From the NCBI GenBank assembly GCA_964552715.1, contig CAZKHZ010000043.1, positions 1 through 21,905 on the forward strand: a stretch of 21,905 nucleotides of DNA. Direction: 5' to 3'. This stretch comes from UBA7692 sp964552715. Its GTDB lineage: Bacteria; Bacteroidota; Bacteroidia; Chitinophagales; LD1. The notes under the pieces were generated by a model that did not search any database, had not been told where the DNA came from, and worked only from the letters and a program-made list of their open reading frames with translations. Both the position numbers and the translations under genes were made by a program. Within the stretch, counting starts at the first letter, position 1. Every line of letters starts with the position of its first letter. Below, one piece after another: positions 6,430-13,783 of the stretch.

Positions 6430-7194
6430 ATGCACAAAATTTTACTATTAGTTCTGACAGTAAGTTTTACAAACTTTATTACAGCCGCACCTGCAAGTGC
6501 CGAAGAAGAGAAAAACAAAAAAGAGAAGAAAGGAAGATCGTTTGCCATACATAGTGCAGAAATTCAAATAACACCTTCCGTAGATTATCATCTCTATCAA
6601 CAAGGAAATACTTTTAGTGATGCGCCTTATAAAGGCACTTATCCATTTATTGGTGCAGGCTTTGGGGCGCAGTATATTTTTCGTCCTATAAAAATGTTGA
6701 GCGTTTCAACAGGATTACAATTTAGAATGCTTGGGCAGTTTCAAAGACAAAGAACATATCCGATAATTGGCAGTTCTTACATCAGCTTCACTGGCAATAC
6801 ACATCAGATGTTGCTTTCAATACCGCTTTACATTCACCTATATAAAAAGATGAGAGACTGTACTTTTGAGTTTGCCATCGGTCCTGATTTTAATATACCT
6901 ATTGCGATGCGCGCTTCGGGCAAAAGCTATGCGTCCAATGGCTCGGAAATATCGAGCAGCAACGAAACTAATACATACAGCACTACACAGATGAAAGATA
7001 TGGCATCGTTTGGCATATCTATGTTTTTGGGTGGCGAACTGGTGATAAATGAACATGCAGATATCTTTATAGGTCCACAGATTCAGTTCTTAAACTTAGC
7101 GCGTTTCAATAGCGATTTGCGCAAACTGGAAAGAACTTCAGGCAGATTTTTTGATGCTGGGCTTGGTTTAAAAATGGGTTTCAGGATTCATTAA
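6430..7194 (+). CDS. Outer-membrane beta-barrel protein (PorT/OmpA-like barrel), function unknown
   Basis: 254 residues from the ATG at 6430. MHKILLLVLTVSFTNF begins a signal peptide cleaved near ASA at about residue 24. A very charged linker rich in E and K follows (about 25-37). The rest alternates hydrophobic and polar residues with many aromatics and glycines (FIGAGFGAQYIFRP, SVSTGLQFRM, FDAGLGLKMGFRIH at the C-terminus), as in 8-stranded outer-membrane barrels common in Bacteroidota. The final aromatic-plus-His ending fits a barrel terminal strand. No enzymatic motif is visible. It stands alone between a candidate promoter and the heptamer hairpin at 7208. Confidence 0.7.
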   Translation: MHKILLLVLTVSFTNFITAAPASAEEEKNKKEKKGRSFAIHSAEIQITPSVDYHLYQQGNTFSDAPYKGTYPFIGAGFGAQYIFRPIKMLSVSTGLQFRMLGQFQRQRTYPIIGSSYISFTGNTHQMLLSIPLYIHLYKKMRDCTFEFAIGPDFNIPIAMRASGKSYASNGSEISSSNETNTYSTTQMKDMASFGISMFLGGELVINEHADIFIGPQIQFLNLARFNSDLRKLERTSGRFFDAGLGLKMGFRIH

Positions 7195-7207
7195 TGCAAT
7201 ACAAAAA

Positions 7208-7269
7208 GGGACGAGGGTGAGGGACCCGGGACGCTTGCAAACGTCCTTCATTCCATGACCCTCGTTTCA
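7208..7269. repeat. Second heptamer-repeat hairpin (GGGACGA words)
   Basis: Left arm: GGGACGA, GGGTGAG, GGACCCG, GGACGCT from 7208 to 7235. Right arm from 7242: CGTCCTT, CATTCCA, TGACCCT, CGTTTCA. ACGAGGGT (7211-7218) pairs exactly with ACCCTCGT (7258-7265), and GGACG (7229-7233) with CGTCC (7242-7246) around an 8-base loop. The first word is identical to that at 1291. It follows the beta-barrel gene by 13 bases and may work as its terminator. Confidence 0.6.
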
Positions 7270-7330
7270 TTTTTGGTGTAGCTTAGAATTAGTTTCAAAT
7301 TCGAGTAAACAATTACCTGCTATTGGGTGA

Positions 7331-7359
7331 TTGCTAAGAATACAAATCTGCTACCTTCG
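7331..7359 (+). promoter_or_regulatory. Promoter of the cysteine desulfurase operon
   Basis: TTG at 7331-7333, an 18-base spacer, and TACCTTCG at 7352-7359 (one mismatch from TAnnTTTG). Only five bases separate the -7 box from the ATG at 7365, so the transcript would be leaderless or nearly so. Confidence 0.5.
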
Positions 7360-7364
7360 CCTGC

Positions 7365-8531
7365 ATGAACAGAGTTTATTTTGATAATGCGGCAACAACA
7401 CCGATTGATAAAAGGGTGTTGGAAGAAATGATGCCGTTTCTGACCGAGCATTTCGGGAATCCGAGTTCGATACATCATTTTGGTAGAAAGCCAAAAGCAG
7501 CAGTTGAAAAAGGGCGCAAGCAAATCGCCAACTTCTTAAATGCCTCAGCAGGGGAAATATTTTTTACGAGTGGCGGTACAGAAAGTAACAACATGGTGCT
7601 TCGTTGTGCGGTGCGCGACCTTGGTGTACAGCGCATCATCACCTCTCCTATTGAACATGATTGTGTGTTGAATGCAAGCAAACAATTACAGAAAGAAGGC
7701 ATTGAATTGGAGTTATTGGAAGTAGATACAAAGGGCAGCTTGAACTTGCAACAGTTGGAGGCTTTGCTTGAAAACAAAGAGAAGAAAACATTGGTGAGTT
7801 TGATGCATGCCAATAATGAAATAGGTACACTTACAGATATCAATACCATTTCTGCATTGTGCATGAAACACGGTGCTTTGTTTCATACAGATACGGTGCA
7901 AAGTCTAGCCTATTTTCCATTTGATGTACAGCAGACTAAAGTTCATTTTTTGAGTGGGTCAGCTCATAAGTTGCATGGACCCAAGGGCGTTGGCTTTATC
8001 TATATTAATGGTGAGGCGCAGATTTCACCGTTGATTTTTGGTGGCAGCCAGGAGCGAAACATGCGCGCAGGCACGGAGAATGTAGCAGGCATTGTGGGGT
8101 TTGGCAAAGCAATTGAAGTGGCGCAAGCATCTATGGGCGAAACGGAAGTGCATATCAGCAATTTGCGCACAAGGATGGTTTCTAAACTTATGGAGTTGAT
8201 ACCTGATATTCAATTTAATGGGGATGTTGAAAATGGATTTTATAAAGTGTTGAGTGTGTCGCTGCCGCCTAACCCCAAGAGTGAAATGATGTTGATGAAT
8301 ATTGACATTGCAGGCATTGCGGCAAGCGGAGGTAGTGCCTGTTCTTCGGGTACAGAGAAAGGGAGCCATGTGTTGGAGGCTATCAAAGCTCCTGTGGACC
8401 GGAAGGCAATACGCTTTTCATTTTCAAAATTTAATACCATAGAAGAAGTGGATTTTGTGGTGAATAAGTTGGCGGAATTGGTAGGTACTCGGTCTGACCT
8501 TGGTCAGACTTTGCAGCATCAAAGTTTGTAA
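7365..8531 (+). CDS. Cysteine desulfurase, NifS/IscS family
   Basis: 388 residues, a normal length. This PLP enzyme moves sulfur from cysteine to a catalytic cysteine persulfide for Fe-S clusters, thiolated tRNA or other acceptors. Motifs: YFDNAATTP at 5-13, TSGGTESNN at 68-76, His98, HTDTVQ at 174-179 with PLP-contacting Asp176 and Gln179, Schiff-base Lys202 in SAHKLHGPKG, RAGTEN at 234-239, and catalytic Cys326 in GSACSSGTEKG. The long Cys loop without insertion fits a group I (IscS/NifS) enzyme, but no IscU or SufU partner is nearby, so the acceptor is open. The last dozen residues come from a palindromic repeat at 8491-8510 and are probably not ancestral. waaA starts 27 bases downstream. 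Confidence 0.93.
   Translation: MNRVYFDNAATTPIDKRVLEEMMPFLTEHFGNPSSIHHFGRKPKAAVEKGRKQIANFLNASAGEIFFTSGGTESNNMVLRCAVRDLGVQRIITSPIEHDCVLNASKQLQKEGIELELLEVDTKGSLNLQQLEALLENKEKKTLVSLMHANNEIGTLTDINTISALCMKHGALFHTDTVQSLAYFPFDVQQTKVHFLSGSAHKLHGPKGVGFIYINGEAQISPLIFGGSQERNMRAGTENVAGIVGFGKAIEVAQASMGETEVHISNLRTRMVSKLMELIPDIQFNGDVENGFYKVLSVSLPPNPKSEMMLMNIDIAGIAASGGSACSSGTEKGSHVLEAIKAPVDRKAIRFSFSKFNTIEEVDFVVNKLAELVGTRSDLGQTLQHQSL
8491..8510. repeat. Palindromic repeat in the 3' end of the cysteine desulfurase gene
   Basis: GTCTGACC (8492-8499), TT, GGTCAGAC (8502-8509): a perfect 8-base inverted repeat with a two-base loop. It encodes part of the C-terminal tail (RSDLGQT). One arm, GTCTGACC, occurs again at 297-304, also at a gene end. 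REP-like dispersed element is the likeliest reading. Confidence 0.6.
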
Positions 8532-8558
8532 TTGTAATTCAATCTTATAATAAAATTG

Positions 8559-9896
8559 ATGACGCTTTCCCTCTTCTTTTACGATATCGCTATGTTGCTT
8601 TACTATACAGCAGCTAAAGTGAGTTCGTTGTTTTTTCCAAAAGCAAAAGACTGGATGGAGGGTAGAGCGGTAACTGCGCAACTATTAAAGTCGTTTACTA
8701 AACCAAGTAAAGCAAATCGTATTTGGATTCATTGCAGTTCGCTGGGGGAGTTTGAACAAGCGCGCCCTTTGATGGAAAGAATAAAACAGGCAAAACCCGA
8801 TGCGTTTGTGTTGCTTACCTTCTTCTCCCCTTCTGGCTATAATATTAGAAAAGATTTTGCGCTTGCGGATGTGGTTTGTTACCTGCCGCATGATACCAAA
8901 GCTAATGCCCGAGAATTGATTACTGTGTTTGAACCCACTTTGGTGTTGTGGACGAAGTATGATTTCTTTTATCATTTTCTTAATGAGTTGAAACTTGCCA
9001 AAGTGCCTGTGGTATTGTTTGCAGCGCGGTTTTTGCCGGGGCAGGTTTTCTTTAAAAGTTATGGGGTGCTATTTAGAAAAATGCTTGGGTGCTTTAGTAA
9101 AATATATGTGCAGGATGAGGCATCAAAGCAATTGCTTTTAGATACAAATTTAGAAAGTGAACAAGCCAACGATACGCGGTTTGACAGGGTGATTGCCATT
9201 GCAGATGAGCGCAAACAATTTCAAGAAATAGAAAAGTTTATTGCTGGAAGGCGCACGGTGGTGTGTGGAAGTACGTGGCACGCAGATGAAGTGATGCTTT
9301 GTGAAATTATTAAGCATAATACTTTTGACAATACTGTGTGGATTATTGCGCCACACAACGTGAATGCACAGCACATACAGCGGTTGCAAAATATGTTGGA
9401 GGGTAAGGGTGTGTTGCTAAGTGGGTTAACAATTACATCCTCCCCCGTTTCCCCTCCAGAGGGGGAGAAACAGCCGAGTTTGTCATCAGCAATTGGGATG
9501 CCGAATAACGGAGATAGTATTAATGACATCGCTGAAAAGAATGTATTGATAGTTGACAGTATTGGGATGTTGTCATCTATTTATGCTTATGCCAACGTGG
9601 CGTATATTGGCGGGGGCTTTGGGGCTTCGGTGCATAATGTGTTGGAAGCTGCGGTGTATGGTGTAGGCGTTTTATTTGGTAGCAATTATAAAAAGAGTAT
9701 GGAGTGTGTAGATTTGAAAAGGGAGCAAGGAGGTTTTTCGATTAGCAATAAATTGGAGCTGAGGGAGAAAATAAGTATGATGTTGGAACCAAGCAGAGCT
9801 GTTAAAACAGGTGAAATTTCTCGCAATTATGTAATGAATCGGGCGGGAGGAACGGATAAGATATTTACTTTCGTTCAGCAATATTTAATTGGGTAG
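8559..9896 (+). CDS. waaA: 3-deoxy-D-manno-octulosonic acid (Kdo) transferase
   Basis: 445 residues from the ATG at 8559; a TTG one codon earlier is less likely. It transfers Kdo from CMP-Kdo to lipid IVA at the inner membrane, the first step of lipopolysaccharide core assembly, and so implies an LPS-type outer membrane. A hydrophobic N-terminal anchor (about 4-20) is followed by the acceptor-side motif IWIHCSSLGEFEQARP with the catalytic-type Glu, then FFSPSGY, LPHD and LWTKYDFF. The GT-B donor domain has VCGSTWHADE, IIAPHN, VDSIGMLSSIYAYA and IGGGFGASVHNVLEAA. Between the VLLSG strand and the VLIVDSIG strand about 35 extra residues, starting TSSPVSPPEGEKQPS, interrupt the fold; they are encoded by a palindromic repeat (9441-9479 and beyond). 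The frame stays open, so the gene may still work. Confidence 0.92.
   Translation: MTLSLFFYDIAMLLYYTAAKVSSLFFPKAKDWMEGRAVTAQLLKSFTKPSKANRIWIHCSSLGEFEQARPLMERIKQAKPDAFVLLTFFSPSGYNIRKDFALADVVCYLPHDTKANARELITVFEPTLVLWTKYDFFYHFLNELKLAKVPVVLFAARFLPGQVFFKSYGVLFRKMLGCFSKIYVQDEASKQLLLDTNLESEQANDTRFDRVIAIADERKQFQEIEKFIAGRRTVVCGSTWHADEVMLCEIIKHNTFDNTVWIIAPHNVNAQHIQRLQNMLEGKGVLLSGLTITSSPVSPPEGEKQPSLSSAIGMPNNGDSINDIAEKNVLIVDSIGMLSSIYAYANVAYIGGGFGASVHNVLEAAVYGVGVLFGSNYKKSMECVDLKREQGGFSISNKLELREKISMMLEPSRAVKTGEISRNYVMNRAGGTDKIFTFVQQYLIG
9441..9479. repeat. Palindromic repeat inserted in frame in waaA
   Basis: CCCCTC (9451-9456), CA, GAGGGG (9459-9464) is a perfect stem, extended by GTTTC on the left and GAAAC on the right. 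The following GGGGGAGAAACAGCCGAGT (9461-9479) recurs with two mismatches at 11159-11177 in non-coding DNA, which shows that this is a repeat family and not ordinary waaA sequence. Confidence 0.65.
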
Positions 9897-9899
9897 CAC

Positions 9900-10982
9900 A
9901 TGAAGAAATTCTTAATAACACTTCTCTCCTTTTTACTTTTCCTTTCTTCCCACTCTCAGTGTATGGCTCCATATTCTGATTTTAATTTCTTTCAATATGT
10001 TTTTGAAAATGGAAAATCAACAAAGATAGAGCCGCTGCCACTGAAGGGATATAAAGTTGGAAAAGAGGTTTTTGCTTACGTACATCAAAACTCACGATTG
10101 AAAGTTTATTATCAGGGCAGCACTTACAATGCCTGCGATGTGGTGCCCAATTATTTCACAACTGATCATCTTTTTGTTTTCCAAAATTTGAATAGCATCA
10201 AAGTGTTGAACGAAAATAGGTTTCAGCAGATTGAGTTTCAATTTAGAGAGGGTGAGGATAGGCTGTATGTGAGTGATAGCTTGGTGGTGTGGACGAATCC
10301 ATTCAGAGAGGTAAATGTTTTTTATAATGGGGTGACTCGTAAGATTGATGACATCAATACGATGAATGCTAAAATCAGCGATAACACTTATGCCTACATG
10401 GATATTTCGAACAATTTCAAGGTGTTTTATCAGGGTAAGGTATCGGTATTAGAGAGTTATGTGCCTGAGCAGTTTTATGTGGACCGTGATATTGTTACTT
10501 GGTTGGATTATCAAAGCAACTATAAGTTTTTTTATAAAGGGAAAATTTATGAATCGAACATCAATAATGTGTTGCAGGTGTTTCCGTGCGAAAAGCAGTT
10601 TGTTTATATCTCGCGGCTGAATGAGTTTAGTGTGTGGAGAGAGGGTGAGGAAATTACGCTGCTGAATTATGTGCCGCCAAAGTTTGAGGTGAAAGAGAAT
10701 ATGATTGTGTATGCCGATAAAGGCAACAACTTTTATTGTTTTTATAATGGAGAGAAGATTTGGGTGGAAAGGTACATACCTACAGAGTGGGTGATTGACA
10801 ATGATATATTGGTGTATAAGGATATTAACGGCAGGTTAAAGGCGATTTATTTTGGTAAAGAAATTGAGGTGAGCGATCAGATTGTACAGAAGTTTACATT
10901 GTATAATGAAACTGTTGTGTACTCATTGCAGCCTTACGAAACAAAGATTTGGTGTGCTGGTAAGACTTACACTTACAGGTAG
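9900..10982 (+). CDS. Secreted protein made of 35-residue beta-type repeats, function unknown
   Basis: 360 residues, not recognised as a known family. A signal peptide (MKKFLITLLSFLLFLSS, cleavage near residue 19) leads to about 35 N-terminal residues and then nine repeats: 58-91, 92-128, then six of exactly 35 residues (129-163, 164-198, 199-233, 234-268, 269-303, 304-338) and a partial one (339-360). A typical unit reads V-Y-x-D-x4-F-K-x-F-Y-x-G-K, then about 7 residues, Y-V-P-x2-F-x-V-x2-D-I. Each unit seems to hold three or four short beta strands rich in Tyr, Phe and Trp, so a beta-propeller or solenoid is plausible (inference). The ATG is three bases after the waaA stop, so it is very probably in the same operon. 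Location is periplasm or outside the cell. Confidence 0.75.
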   Translation: MKKFLITLLSFLLFLSSHSQCMAPYSDFNFFQYVFENGKSTKIEPLPLKGYKVGKEVFAYVHQNSRLKVYYQGSTYNACDVVPNYFTTDHLFVFQNLNSIKVLNENRFQQIEFQFREGEDRLYVSDSLVVWTNPFREVNVFYNGVTRKIDDINTMNAKISDNTYAYMDISNNFKVFYQGKVSVLESYVPEQFYVDRDIVTWLDYQSNYKFFYKGKIYESNINNVLQVFPCEKQFVYISRLNEFSVWREGEEITLLNYVPPKFEVKENMIVYADKGNNFYCFYNGEKIWVERYIPTEWVIDNDILVYKDINGRLKAIYFGKEIEVSDQIVQKFTLYNETVVYSLQPYETKIWCAGKTYTYR

Positions 10983-11074
10983 GTTGGGAGGTGGGGAAGA
11001 ATCGCATTGAGTATCAAGTATATTGACTTATTATAACACAAGTAGATAGAGTGGTTTACGGCACCAGTACTAAA

Positions 11075-11156
11075 TGTTGAAGCGCGAGACGCGCACACAG
11101 AAACACGCTCGCGGGACGCAAGAGAGTCCGTGCGTAATTTCCGCTTCGCTTCAACA
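11075..11156. repeat. 82-bp element bounded by perfect 10-bp inverted repeats
   Basis: TGTTGAAGCG (11075-11084) and CGCTTCAACA (11147-11156) are exact inverted copies. The interior is GC-richer than its surroundings, with words such as GCGAGACGCGC and TCGCGGGACGC, and has no open frame. It has the form of a miniature inverted-repeat element or a long-stem hairpin. It lies in the 508-base gene-free stretch 10983-11490. Confidence 0.55.
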
Positions 11157-11158
11157 AA

Positions 11159-11177
11159 GGGGGAATAACAGCCGAGT
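11159..11177. repeat. Second copy of the waaA-inserted repeat (3' part)
   Basis: GGGGGAATAACAGCCGAGT matches 9461-9479 in 17 of 19 positions. It begins three bases after the 82-bp element, so the two may form one composite repeat. Confidence 0.55.
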
Positions 11178-11439
11178 AAGATTTGTATGTTGATATTAGA
11201 TTTGCAAATGCTGGCTAGGGAGGTACGCCAGGGATAGAAGTGAATATCCTTTTGGGGCGTGTTTTCTTCGATTAGTTTTGGAGTATGGATAGGATTGAAA
11301 ACATCTCAATAAACGTGGGGTGACAGATAAGTGCTAACCGAAAGATAGTAATGGAAAACTTACCCGACACCGATAGTTATCGGGGATTGGATGCGCCATC
11401 ATGCTTATTTTGGGGCAATAACAAAGCTTTCAATAGATT
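11178..11439. other. Gene-free stretch with small palindromes
   Basis: No gene or RNA is recognised. GGATA (11232-11236) can pair with TATCC (11245-11249), and ATCCT (11246-11250) alternatively with AGGAT (11291-11295). CCGATAGTTATCGG at 11370-11383 is a 14-base palindrome related to 308-323. Short open frames over this region run into the ABC gene's promoter and lack any domain. It is probably accumulated repeat debris between two operons. Confidence 0.3.
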
Positions 11440-11471
11440 TTGCTGTGCTGTGCTGTGCTTTCTTATTTTTG
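11440..11471 (+). promoter_or_regulatory. Promoter of the ABC exporter operon
   Basis: TTTTG with TTG at 11440-11442, a 21-base spacer, and TATTTTTG at 11464-11471, a perfect TAnnTTTG. The spacer contains a TGCTG tandem repeat. The box lies 20 bases before the GTG at 11491 and inside the longer in-frame extension from 11440, which argues against the longer start. Confidence 0.55.
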
Positions 11472-11490
11472 CGGAAAGAAAAATCGAATC

Positions 11491-12393
11491 GTGCAGTCAT
11501 TTTTATCTTTACAAAACCTACAAAAACAATTCGGCAATTACCTTGCCACCAACAATGTGAGTTTGGATGTGCCTAAGGGAAGCATCTTTGGTTTGTTGGG
11601 TCCCAACGGTGCGGGCAAAACCACAATTATCAGAATGATTACGCGCATCATTTACCCAGACAGTGGCAACATTTTGTTTGCTGGCGAAAAACTTGCCGAC
11701 AAACACACCGAACAGATTGGTTACATGCCAGAAGAACGCGGCTTGTATAAAAAAATGAAGGTTGGTGAGCATCTTATTTATCTGGGCAGGTTAAAAGGTT
11801 TGCGCAAGGCAGAAGCTGTGGCGCGGATGAATAAGTGGCTCCAAAAGTTTGAAATAGAAAACTGGGAGAACAAGCGTATCGAAGAGCTGTCGAAAGGTAT
11901 GAGTCAGAAAGTTCAGTTTATTGGAACGGTGTTGCACGAGCCTGATTTGCTGATATTGGATGAACCTTTCAGTGGCTTAGACCCGATTAACTCTTTGTTG
12001 ATTGAAGAAGAAATTCGCAACCTAAAAAACGAGGGCAAAACCATTCTTTTTTCTACCCACCGCATGGAACAAGTGGAAGAGATTTGTGATACCATTGTTC
12101 TTATTAATAAAGGACAAAACATTTTATGTGGCGGGGTTAAAGAATTGAAACAACAATTCAAACAGCATAAAATGTTGCTGCGTTTTGAAGGGAAACTACC
12201 AGATGATTTCGGTAAACATTTTGAAGTGTTGGAGCAAAAAGAAACTGAGGTAATTATTCGTAATAATGAAGGGAATAACAACGAGCTATTGAAGTATTTA
12301 ATAGAGCAACAGGTAAGTATTGTTTCGTTCAAAGAGTTATTGCCTTCCATTAATGAAATTTTTATCACCTGTGTTCAAGAACAGCAAGCATGA
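11491..12393 (+). CDS. ABC transporter ATP-binding protein, NatA-like
   Basis: 300 residues from the GTG at 11491. An ATG at 11440 is in frame but lies at the -33 box of a perfect promoter and would add a Cys-rich stretch without ABC similarity. Walker A is GPNGAGKT at 37-44, the signature LSKGM at 133-137, Walker B LLILDEP at 153-159, and the H-loop His190 in STHRM. The roughly 80 C-terminal residues resemble the DUF4162-type tail of drug/Na+ export ATPases. It energises the membrane protein encoded next; the two genes overlap by four bases (ATGA), so translation is coupled. The substrate cannot be told from sequence; Na+ or an organic compound is suggested by the NatAB resemblance. Confidence 0.92.
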   Translation: MQSFLSLQNLQKQFGNYLATNNVSLDVPKGSIFGLLGPNGAGKTTIIRMITRIIYPDSGNILFAGEKLADKHTEQIGYMPEERGLYKKMKVGEHLIYLGRLKGLRKAEAVARMNKWLQKFEIENWENKRIEELSKGMSQKVQFIGTVLHEPDLLILDEPFSGLDPINSLLIEEEIRNLKNEGKTILFSTHRMEQVEEICDTIVLINKGQNILCGGVKELKQQFKQHKMLLRFEGKLPDDFGKHFEVLEQKETEVIIRNNEGNNNELLKYLIEQQVSIVSFKELLPSINEIFITCVQEQQA

Positions 12394-13715
12394 GAAAAGT
12401 ATTAATCATCATAGAGCGCGAGTATCTATCGCGGGTGAAGCGCACAAGTTTTATAGTTACTACCCTGCTTGCGCCAATAGGCTTTATTGTTTTTATGGTT
12501 GCTACGGTGCTGGCAACTACAATGGGTTCGGATGAAAAGAAGATAGCCGTGATAGATGAAAGTGGCGTGTTTAAAGAATCGCGCTTTCCAGATGCCGACA
12601 ATAAATCGCTTTACTTTAGTTATCCCGAATCTAATTTCGATACGCTTTACAGTCGCCTAAATCAAGAGGGTAAGCAGGCGCAGTACGATGCTATCTTGCG
12701 CATTCCACCCGATTTTGATGTGTTGAATCCTAACAGAGTAGGTATTCAACTTTTTACAGCCGATAGACCAGGTTTGAGCATGAAGCAATATCTTTCAAAA
12801 ACTATTAATGATGTTATCAGGAAAAAGAAGTTAGAAGTTTCAAAAATTGACCCTGAGGTAATCAGCCATCTAAATGAAGACGTGCGCATCAATTATACAT
12901 CTGGGCTTGGAAACGAAAAGGCTGGCTTTACAGAAGTGGCGGCTATACTTGGTTATCTGGTTGGCTTTATAATCTACATCGCCTTGTTTGTTTATGGCAC
13001 CATGACGATGAAAGGTGTGATGGAAGAAAAGACAAATAGAATAGTAGAAGTGCTAGTGAGTAGTGTGAAGCCATTTCAATTAATGCTTGGTAAAATAATT
13101 GGCATTGGTGCGGTGGGGCTTACACAGTTTGTGTTGTGGGCAGTGTTGATATTCTTATCTAATATATTGTTGGGTGTGGTGCTTGGTGTTACTATTGGCA
13201 ATAATTTACAAGCACCTTCTTCTTCCATGGGTATGCAAAGCAATGTTGATTTAGATGATGTGCAGTTGATAATGAATCATCTTTCCGAAATTCAATTTCT
13301 GCCTTTAATTCTTTGCTTTCTGTTTTTCTTTGTAGGAGGGTTCTTGCTTTATGGTGCATTGTTTGCGGCAGTTGGCGCAGCTACGAGCGATGATGGCGAT
13401 ATGCAGTCGCTTACTTTTCTAATTTCACTGCCAATTATTATTTCTGCTTTGATATTGACTAATGTGATTGGTAATCCTGATGGCAAGTTAGCTTTATGGT
13501 CTTCACTCATTCCATTTTCATCGCCATTGATAATGCCCGCACTAATGCCTTTTGAACCACCAATTTGGCAACTATTGTTATCAGGGGTGTTTTTGATTTG
13601 TGGTTTTCTCTTCACCACATGGATTGCAGCAAGAATCTACCGCACTGGAATTTTGATGTATGGCAAAAAGGTTACTTTCAAAGAATTGGGAAAGTGGCTC
13701 TTTAAGAGTAATTAA
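12390..13715 (+). CDS. ABC-2 type transporter permease, NatB-like
   Basis: 441 residues. One membrane segment near the N-terminus (about 21-45) is followed by a soluble extracytoplasmic domain (about 46-180), then about five membrane segments (183-206, 233-262, 303-332, 340-360, 393-417). The loop GVMEEKTNRIVEVLVSSVKP at 209-228 is the hallmark of NatB/ABC-2 export permeases. This inner-membrane protein forms the channel for the ATPase encoded upstream (four-base overlap). The operon ends 17 bases later in a strong hairpin. Two further gene pairs of this kind would not be expected; the system looks complete as a two-gene exporter. Confidence 0.9.
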   Translation: MRKVLIIIEREYLSRVKRTSFIVTTLLAPIGFIVFMVATVLATTMGSDEKKIAVIDESGVFKESRFPDADNKSLYFSYPESNFDTLYSRLNQEGKQAQYDAILRIPPDFDVLNPNRVGIQLFTADRPGLSMKQYLSKTINDVIRKKKLEVSKIDPEVISHLNEDVRINYTSGLGNEKAGFTEVAAILGYLVGFIIYIALFVYGTMTMKGVMEEKTNRIVEVLVSSVKPFQLMLGKIIGIGAVGLTQFVLWAVLIFLSNILLGVVLGVTIGNNLQAPSSSMGMQSNVDLDDVQLIMNHLSEIQFLPLILCFLFFFVGGFLLYGALFAAVGAATSDDGDMQSLTFLISLPIIISALILTNVIGNPDGKLALWSSLIPFSSPLIMPALMPFEPPIWQLLLSGVFLICGFLFTTWIAARIYRTGILMYGKKVTFKELGKWLFKSN

Positions 13716-13731
13716 TAGTACTTAAAACAAA

Positions 13732-13763
13732 AAAGGCTGAATTCAATGATGAATTCAGCCTTT
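13732..13763. terminator. Bidirectional intrinsic terminator
   Basis: AAAGGCTGAATTC and GAATTCAGCCTTT form a perfect 13-base-pair stem with a six-base loop (AATGAT). The A-run at 13727-13734 gives a U-tail in the leftward direction; the TTT end of the stem serves rightward. It lies between the convergent exporter operon and the leftward lipoprotein gene and can stop both. Confidence 0.85.
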
Positions 13764-13783
13764 AGAAAGTCAAAGTGTAAAAA

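Noticed and set aside
7475..7864. 129-codon minus-strand open frame
   Set aside because: Shadow of the cysteine desulfurase gene, with no domain or promoter.
11210..11310. Structured RNA element resembling dispersed Bacteroidota intergenic repeats
   Set aside because: Only 5-base complementary arms were found and the resemblance is from memory; not enough to call an RNA.
11351..11576. Short plus-strand frames upstream of the ABC gene
   Set aside because: They run through the palindrome, the promoter and the start of the ATPase in other frames and show no protein features.
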